Made by a program: the position numbers and the translations under genes. Positions 59,101-64,000 of a DNA stretch of 64,000 nucleotides are shown here, in pieces. The notes below the pieces were generated by a model. That model was not told the origin of the DNA, made no database searches, and was given only the letters and a program-made list of their open reading frames with translations. The DNA is taken from assembly GCA_011634665.1 (NCBI GenBank), contig WAEK01000007.1:1723501-1787500 (forward strand). The letters are read 5' to 3'. This DNA is from Mortierella sp. BCC40632. Its lineage: Eukaryota; Mortierellomycota; Mortierellomycetes; Mortierellales; Mortierellaceae. The number at the start of each line of letters is the position of its first letter. Position 1 is the stretch's first letter.

Positions 59101-60629
59101 CTCGAATGATCCATGCGAGGCAACGGTGTGATCTCCTTCTTTACATTGGGGTCGTACTCTATGTCCTCTGGATCAGGTCTAAAAAAAAATGGGCCAAGGA
59201 ATTTGAGTAGCAGAGTAGATCAGGATCCATGAGATACACGACCAATAAAAAAATAAAAATAAAATAAAAATAAAAAAAAAATTCAAAAACAAGACTTTGC
59301 ACAGTTGAACCTTTCCAAGAATTAAATACCTTTGATCCATAGCACCATCGATCGCTCTTGCAGTGGCATACACCTCCTCATCCGAGTCGACATCCTACAT
59401 ATTCATTTCGATTGGTTTGAGTATATGGGAGGAAAGATGAGAGAAAAGAGGAGAAATCTTGATGATTTGAACAGCAGACTAAAAAGAAAAAAAGGGGAGG
59501 GGGGGGAGGGGAGGTGTTTGTAAAGTCCTTACCTCGCCACGTTCATGAGCAGGTCCCCCTTGCCCAATGGTGATTCCTTTCTTTTTCATATGTCGAATAT
59601 AGCTTTCTACATGGTCTTCTTCTTCAAGATCCTCGCGTTGAACCTTGAAAACAAAAGGTAAAAGGTAGCAACAGAGCTGAGTTTCTGAAGGAGAAGGAAG
59701 GAAAAAAAAAAAAAAGAATAGAGAAACGAAAACAATAACAAACAAACTTTTCTACCATTCAAAAAAAATCTACCTTTTCTTCAGATGGCTTCTCTGCCTC
59801 TTTCTTCACTTGAGTATCAATTCCTGCCATAAAGGCGTCTAGAGGATCATAATCATCATCGGCTTCCGCTGTTTGCTGTCCCTGCTGTTGGTCCTCCTCT
59901 GCTTTGCCTTTGCCCTTGTTGTCCTTGGAATCATCTAGTACGGTGGTCGGCGGAGAGATATTAAGTTTTCAATCTGTCTCATGGCTCTCTTTATCAGAGC
60001 TTGCTTCCATGCGATGCGATGTCGATGTCGAGAATATGGACATGCGACCAAAGAAAGGACTTTATCCTGGCTATTTTTTCTTCTTCTTCTTCAAAAAAAT
60101 AAAAAAAAAAAAAAAAAAAAAAAAGGCCGAGTCCCTTTCAAGACCGCACATCCTTTTTTTTTTCTCGCACTCAATCCTGAAATGGAGAAAGCCTCATACC
60201 CTTCTTGGAGGCTAACCGTGAAAAAGCGTCGTCCTCCTCCTCAACTGCTCGTCTGGGTGGTCCATCTTTTGGTGCTCTAGAGGCGAATCGACTAAAGCCA
60301 TCATCCTCGTCCTCGATTTTGTTGCCAATACCCGATCCACCAAATCCAAACTTGGGACGGTTGCTCATAGGAGGGGCGCCTGGATTATGTTCATCATCCT
60401 CGTCATCTCCCAGAGGATTTCGATCCAGTCTAGGTTGTTTGCGCTGTGGAGGTCCTGTAGAAGACAAGGAGGGAGAGCTCTTGGCGAGATGGTGGTCGTC
60501 ATCGTCTTCGTCCTCAAACCCAAGCACTGATCTCGGTTTTCCACTTGTCGTTGGTCGTGAAAATGGATTCGGCTTTGAAAGAGGGTTATTGCCTGCTCCG
60601 AAGCTGATGTTGAAGGGTCGTTTGCTCAT
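56194..60629 (-). CDS. DDX42: DEAD-box RNA helicase, DDX42-type
   Basis: Eleven exons, complement of 60200-60629, 59774-59934, 59533-59643, 59330-59394, 59003-59178, 58269-58802, 58098-58145, 57902-57999, 57705-57798, 57526-57606 and 56194-57416, all agree in phase and give 1006 residues. The acidic N-terminal third contains DDDYDPLDAFMAGID, typical of the DDX42/DDX46 group. The helicase core has Q motif FAHFGFEEEL..GIQRQAIP, AKTGSGKT (about 374), APTRELADQ, ATPGRLID, VLDEADR, LLFSATFQKR, ARGLDIK and HRVGRTGR (about 660). The nearest family is DDX42, a U2 snRNP-linked (SF3B1-binding) helicase, rather than Prp5. Residues from about 720 hold an RGG/poly-Gly block, then about 200 residues of Pro-rich sequence (PPPPG repeats) suited to WW or GYF partners, ending RRRRWDR. 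The core is interrupted by unusually small exons, one of 48 bases. Confidence 0.95.
58915..58956. repeat. (AAAAT)n microsatellite in a DDX42-like intron
   Basis: About seven AAAAT units, followed by (GAGAAA)n at 58967-58996, inside the intron 58803-59002. Confidence 0.85.
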
Positions 60630-60997
60630 GGTTGCATCCGATTGACTTGAGTGTGGACAGAGCCGTGTAATTGAAAGAGAAAGGGGAGGGGGCAGGAGGT
60701 CATGGACTGATTTCAGCTGAGAGAGCAGAGAGCGGAAACCCAAGTCACAGCCACTGTCTCAATCCGCGTCGTGAGTGGTCTCCAGACGCACACAGAGGCA
60801 CAATCGACAGACCCCAGGCATGCAAAGCACTTGACCATCACTGGTGACATTTCATCCATCCATTCATCCGTGAATGGACTCGTACCCTAGAAGGAGAGCC
60901 TCATTCGCTCTTTGGAGCCTTATTGTGGTCGCATAGTATGCGAGAAGTGGAGAGGGGGAGAGGGGGGCGTGACTCGTTTTGACTTCGCCAAAAAGAG
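60630..60997. promoter_or_regulatory. Head-to-head promoter region of the DDX42-like and JmjC genes
   Basis: A compact region of about 370 bases or less serves two divergent genes. It is GC-balanced with no long homopolymers, unlike other spacers here. A short open stretch from ATG 60883 (MDSYPRRRASFALWSLIVVA) may be the first exon of the JmjC gene, but no join in phase was found. Confidence 0.4.
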
Positions 60998-63900
60998 TGG
61001 CAAATCTATGTTCTGGATGCTACTCACCTTTTCGTCATCCCGCAATCTTTCCTGGCCATCTCAACAGGGAAGGGTGATTGCCTGGTGGAGCACGAAGATC
61101 AGGGCCGTTGTCACCAATCAAAGCGTCTCCTCTTCCCTTCTCGTATTGAGTCAGTCCAAAATGATGCAAGCAGCCTGTACATCCGTTGGGGATTTCCAGT
61201 CCCATGTCGATGGAGGACAAATCAGTCTCCAGAAGATTATCGCGCGTGGCGCGCCTTTTACTCCTGCTCCTCGTATTTCCGTTATTGAGGACGTTGACCT
61301 TCGGCAGGAGGTGAACCGTATCTGTGTTGACCAAGGAATCCCACTTGTCCTTGAAGGGTTCCACCAGCTCCCAGAGTGGAGACAAGACCTGTTCACATTT
61401 TCGTTTCTTGAAAAGAAACATGGCAACGATGGTAAGTAAAAGAAAAAAAGGAAAAAGAAAGAGAAAGAGAAAAAAAGAGAGAAAAAAAGAGAGAGAGAAA
61501 AAAAAGAAAGAAAAAAGAGACTTTAGATTTATAGAAGAAGAGAACCCCCAGGCATCAGTTCAAATATGTAGTCTTGTCCTTTTGGTGATATGTCTGACGC
61601 GTCAACTCGTAACACGGGTCTTTTAGGAATAATCTGTCGCGACCTCCGAATGGCAGAAGATATTCCTACCAGCATGAGCGAATATATTCAGAAGGTGCAC
61701 TCCGAGAGTAGCCATCCTTCGCCAATACTTTCACCTACCGTAGCACGAGAGACATCTTATTTTCCTCCATCTCTTACCCAGACCCCAGGCGATAACGGTT
61801 CAGTCGTTGACCCATCTCATATGCTTGATCATTCCTCTAGCCCACATGGGGCAGCGGCATCCTCTGAACTCCTCTATGCCAAGGACCTTACCTGCCCCCC
61901 AAGATGGCACGCTTTTCTTGACCAGTTCCTGCCCAACTGGCTCTCCTCTATGGGCGAAAACGATTTGCTGAGTATGATGGTTTTTGATTTCGTGTTTACC
62001 TCAAGTCTTGAAGATGACTTTTCAAATACTATGCCCTGTTTGCTGAAACATGTGATTGTCGTTGTCGATGCTATTCCTAATTTAGGGCACGTCAAAGCGC
62101 ACCTGGCTGCGGAGAACATGCTTGTATACATCGGCCAAGGAGGAACCTGGTAAGAAGGAAACCCCGGTTGACATCGTTGTTGTTGAGTTCAGAGAGTATA
62201 TTGAGGTCAACGACTCTCTTTCTAGCTCTTTGTTTCTTACATCGCTGTGTTCGTTACTCCCCTTGCCTCTCTATCTTGTAGGACGCCCGCTCACATCGAC
62301 CAATGCGGAGCAATCGGTCATAACATCATGCCATGGGCTGATAACGGTATGTGACATTTATTATGTAAAGCTCAAGCTAGTGATGTCTTGTAGATTTTAC
62401 TGTAGTGAAAGCACTAGTTGCTGTTGTAGTAACTTTAGTTTTCTATCTTCCTCTCCCTCCTCCTTCCTTTTTTTGCGAGATAGACTCATCCTCTATCTGG
62501 TTCTTGATTTCGACCAAAGACAAGGCTAAAGCAGAGGCCCTCTGGGGATCCTTTGGTCATCCTCTAGAGTATGAGGCTTACTTTGCATCTGTGGAAGAAC
62601 TTTCCCGCGCAACCTTCCCGATCTACGTAGTTGAACAAAAAGTAGGAGATTTTGTTCTTGTACCGAGCCAGTCCTATCATCAAGTCTTTAACCTGGTAAG
62701 GAAAACAGACAGGGGATGGAGGAGTTCTTTCTTACACGTTGAGAGAGAGAGAGAGAAACTTGTCCAGTCATATCCTTTTTCCTTTTTTCTAAACTTTTCA
62801 ACCGCGTTGGTTTGATCTTTGTAGGGCAAAGCGAGTATCAAGGTGGCCTGGAACCGACTCACCAGCCAAAGCTTGAAGGCCTCGATCGAATCTGTCTTGC
62901 CTCGTTATCGAGAGTAAGTAGAATTATGTAGCATATTAGTTGCTCTTTGATGCAAATGTGGCTACTTCAAATCTGGTAAAGAGAGATATAATCGACGGAG
63001 GTCACTACAACTGACCTCATTTTTCGCTCCTATTCTAACCCCTCCTCTCCCCCCTTTTTTTTCTAGGATTGGCCGCCCAGAGGGCTACAGAATCAGTATA
63101 GTTATCAAGAGCACCATCGAGGCTTTCCGAGATCTTCTCCAGAGTCAAACTCCTGATCTTGGCCTCCCCCCTGGAGAATTTATCGAGTGTTTTAACACAT
63201 TGCTGAGTCTCTTCCGAACTATCATCGAGGAGGAGTGGGTTGATATGAACCCCATAGACAATCGTGGTTCTCCCACATTCAAAAAGCCAAAGAGGCTCAA
63301 AAATACGAGCCCAGCCATATGCGACTATTGCAGGGCTGACCTTTGGAATCGACAGTATCAGTGTAATCTCTGCATGAACGAGGATGGAGATAGCTATGAT
63401 ATCTGTACCCGATGCGTCAGTCTCGGTCGTGGCTGTATCCATAGGGCTACAAGTCAGTTGGAGTTTGTTGAAAACTTTTCGATGAGATCGTGTATCGAAC
63501 TCCATAATGAGGCTGTTGATGCCTGGAACCAATCCGAGGTCCTCGAAGATCACCCAGACTTTTCTTATATCGAGAATCCATGGGAGAATGGGTAAGTTAG
63601 CCGGCCAGGCTGTATGTGTGTGCGTGTGTATGTTTCTAGTCCACGCTTTTCCCTAAACGAACTACGAGTTCAATGGTTGACACTGACATCTTAAAAACAC
63701 TTGCCTTTATAGATATATCCCCTTGAACGACAAGCGCTTTTCTTACGCAACATTGGCTTATAAGAGAAAGTTCACGATGAAAAAACGTAGAAAGGTAATG
63801 GTAACATCAATAGGATCGGGCCTATGTTTCCCGATCAGAGTATTTTCAATCATACAGTCTCTTCTCACACTTTTTGCTCTTGGATTGAAACCATGTAGGC

Positions 63901-64000
63901 TTGCCACCACTGCAACCAAAAGAGCAAGAACATTATGATCGTTGGATGTTCAGATTGCTCAAACCGCTTCTGCGAGGCGTGTCTCTACGAGCATTATGAG
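60998..64000 (+). CDS. JmjC-domain 2-oxoglutarate oxygenase with Cys-rich fingers, probable chromatin protein (3' end outside window)
   Basis: Supported exons are 61627-61971, 62086-62149, 62282-62346, 62484-62695, 62825-62913, 63067-63591, 63713-63794 and 63899 to the edge, all in phase, preceded by sequence ending at 61431. The JmjC core is clear: QDLFTFSFLEKKHGNDGIIC, RDLRMAEDIPTSM, then LVYIGQGGTW|TPAHIDQCGAIGHNIM with iron ligands His (62292-62294) and Asp (62298-62300), and a third His in SQSYHQVFNLGKASIKVAWN. A Cys finger (CDYCRADLW..YQCNLCMNE..CTRCVSLGRGC) and a CHHCNQKSKNIMIVGC..CSNRFCEACL module, like the zf-4CXXC_R1 domain, follow. This layout is that of JmjC lysine demethylase-like proteins. 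The 5' part is unresolved: the frame from 60998 (IYVLDATHLFVIPQSF, then LYIRWGFPVPCRWR) changes to the JmjC frame near 61200-61290. Confidence 0.8.

Overview
The window looks like a piece of a fungal nuclear chromosome, most likely an early-diverging fungus of the Mortierellomycota/Mucoromycota type (inference). The genes are split by short GT-AG introns. Spacers and introns are full of T/A homopolymers and GA/CT microsatellites. The gene set is ordinary eukaryotic housekeeping plus fungal families: DUF2015, LYC1-type acetyltransferase, an arrestin-like protein, MET22/HAL2, a Rab11/Ypt31 GTPase and a DDX42-type helicase. No phage, plasmid, CRISPR, insertion sequence or RNA gene could be supported.

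Layout. 1-3000 (-): 5' part of a kelch-propeller protein that runs off the left edge. 3.0-8.7 kb: spacer with one broken coding remnant at 3719-4131. 8.7-9.6 kb (-): small Tyr/Pro/Gln-rich CYSTM-like protein. 10.99-13.14 kb (+): UPF0324/YeiH-type membrane protein. 13.50-16.39 kb (-): MICOS Mic26/Mic27-type protein with a very long LEA/apolipoprotein-like tail. 17.2-19.04 kb (+): SET/SMYD-like protein, convergent with a TPR-MYND protein (19.42-21.79 kb, -). 22.36-22.96 kb (+): DUF2015. 23.80-27.27 kb (+): arrestin-like protein. 28.62-30.59 kb (-): single-pass membrane protein. 31.33-33.89 kb (-): C2H2 zinc-finger protein. 33.9-38.6 kb: gene-free, GA/CT-rich. 38.6-40.9 kb (+): Rab11/Ypt31. 41.38-43.37 kb (-): LYC1-like acetyltransferase. 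44.05-45.66 kb (-): O-fucosyltransferase-like type II membrane protein. 45.7-50.1 kb: spacer with one weak small-gene candidate. 50.1-50.7 kb (+): unrecognised small charged protein. 52.0-54.3 kb (-): MET22/HAL2 phosphatase. 56.2-60.6 kb (-): DDX42-type DEAD-box helicase, head-to-head with a JmjC protein (about 61.0 kb to the right edge, +).

The genes do not form a pathway cluster, as expected for a fungal chromosome. Several products fit shared cell systems: chromatin and RNA (SET, JmjC, C2H2, DDX42), membrane traffic and surface (Rab11, arrestin, O-FucT, single-pass protein) and mitochondrial cristae (MICOS). Splice models were built by hand from GT/AG sites and reading-phase agreement. Models whose phases agree through every junction are UPF0324, MICOS, MYND-TPR, DUF2015, Rab11, LYC1, MET22 and DDX42. 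The 5' ends of the SET, JmjC and single-pass genes, and the 3' end of the CYSTM gene, are unresolved.

The most unusual things seen are the MICOS-LEA fusion, a bacterial-type UPF0324 transporter, several places where a 24-37 nt GT..AG segment would be needed to restore a reading frame, and coding-like sequence inside the LYC1 intron.
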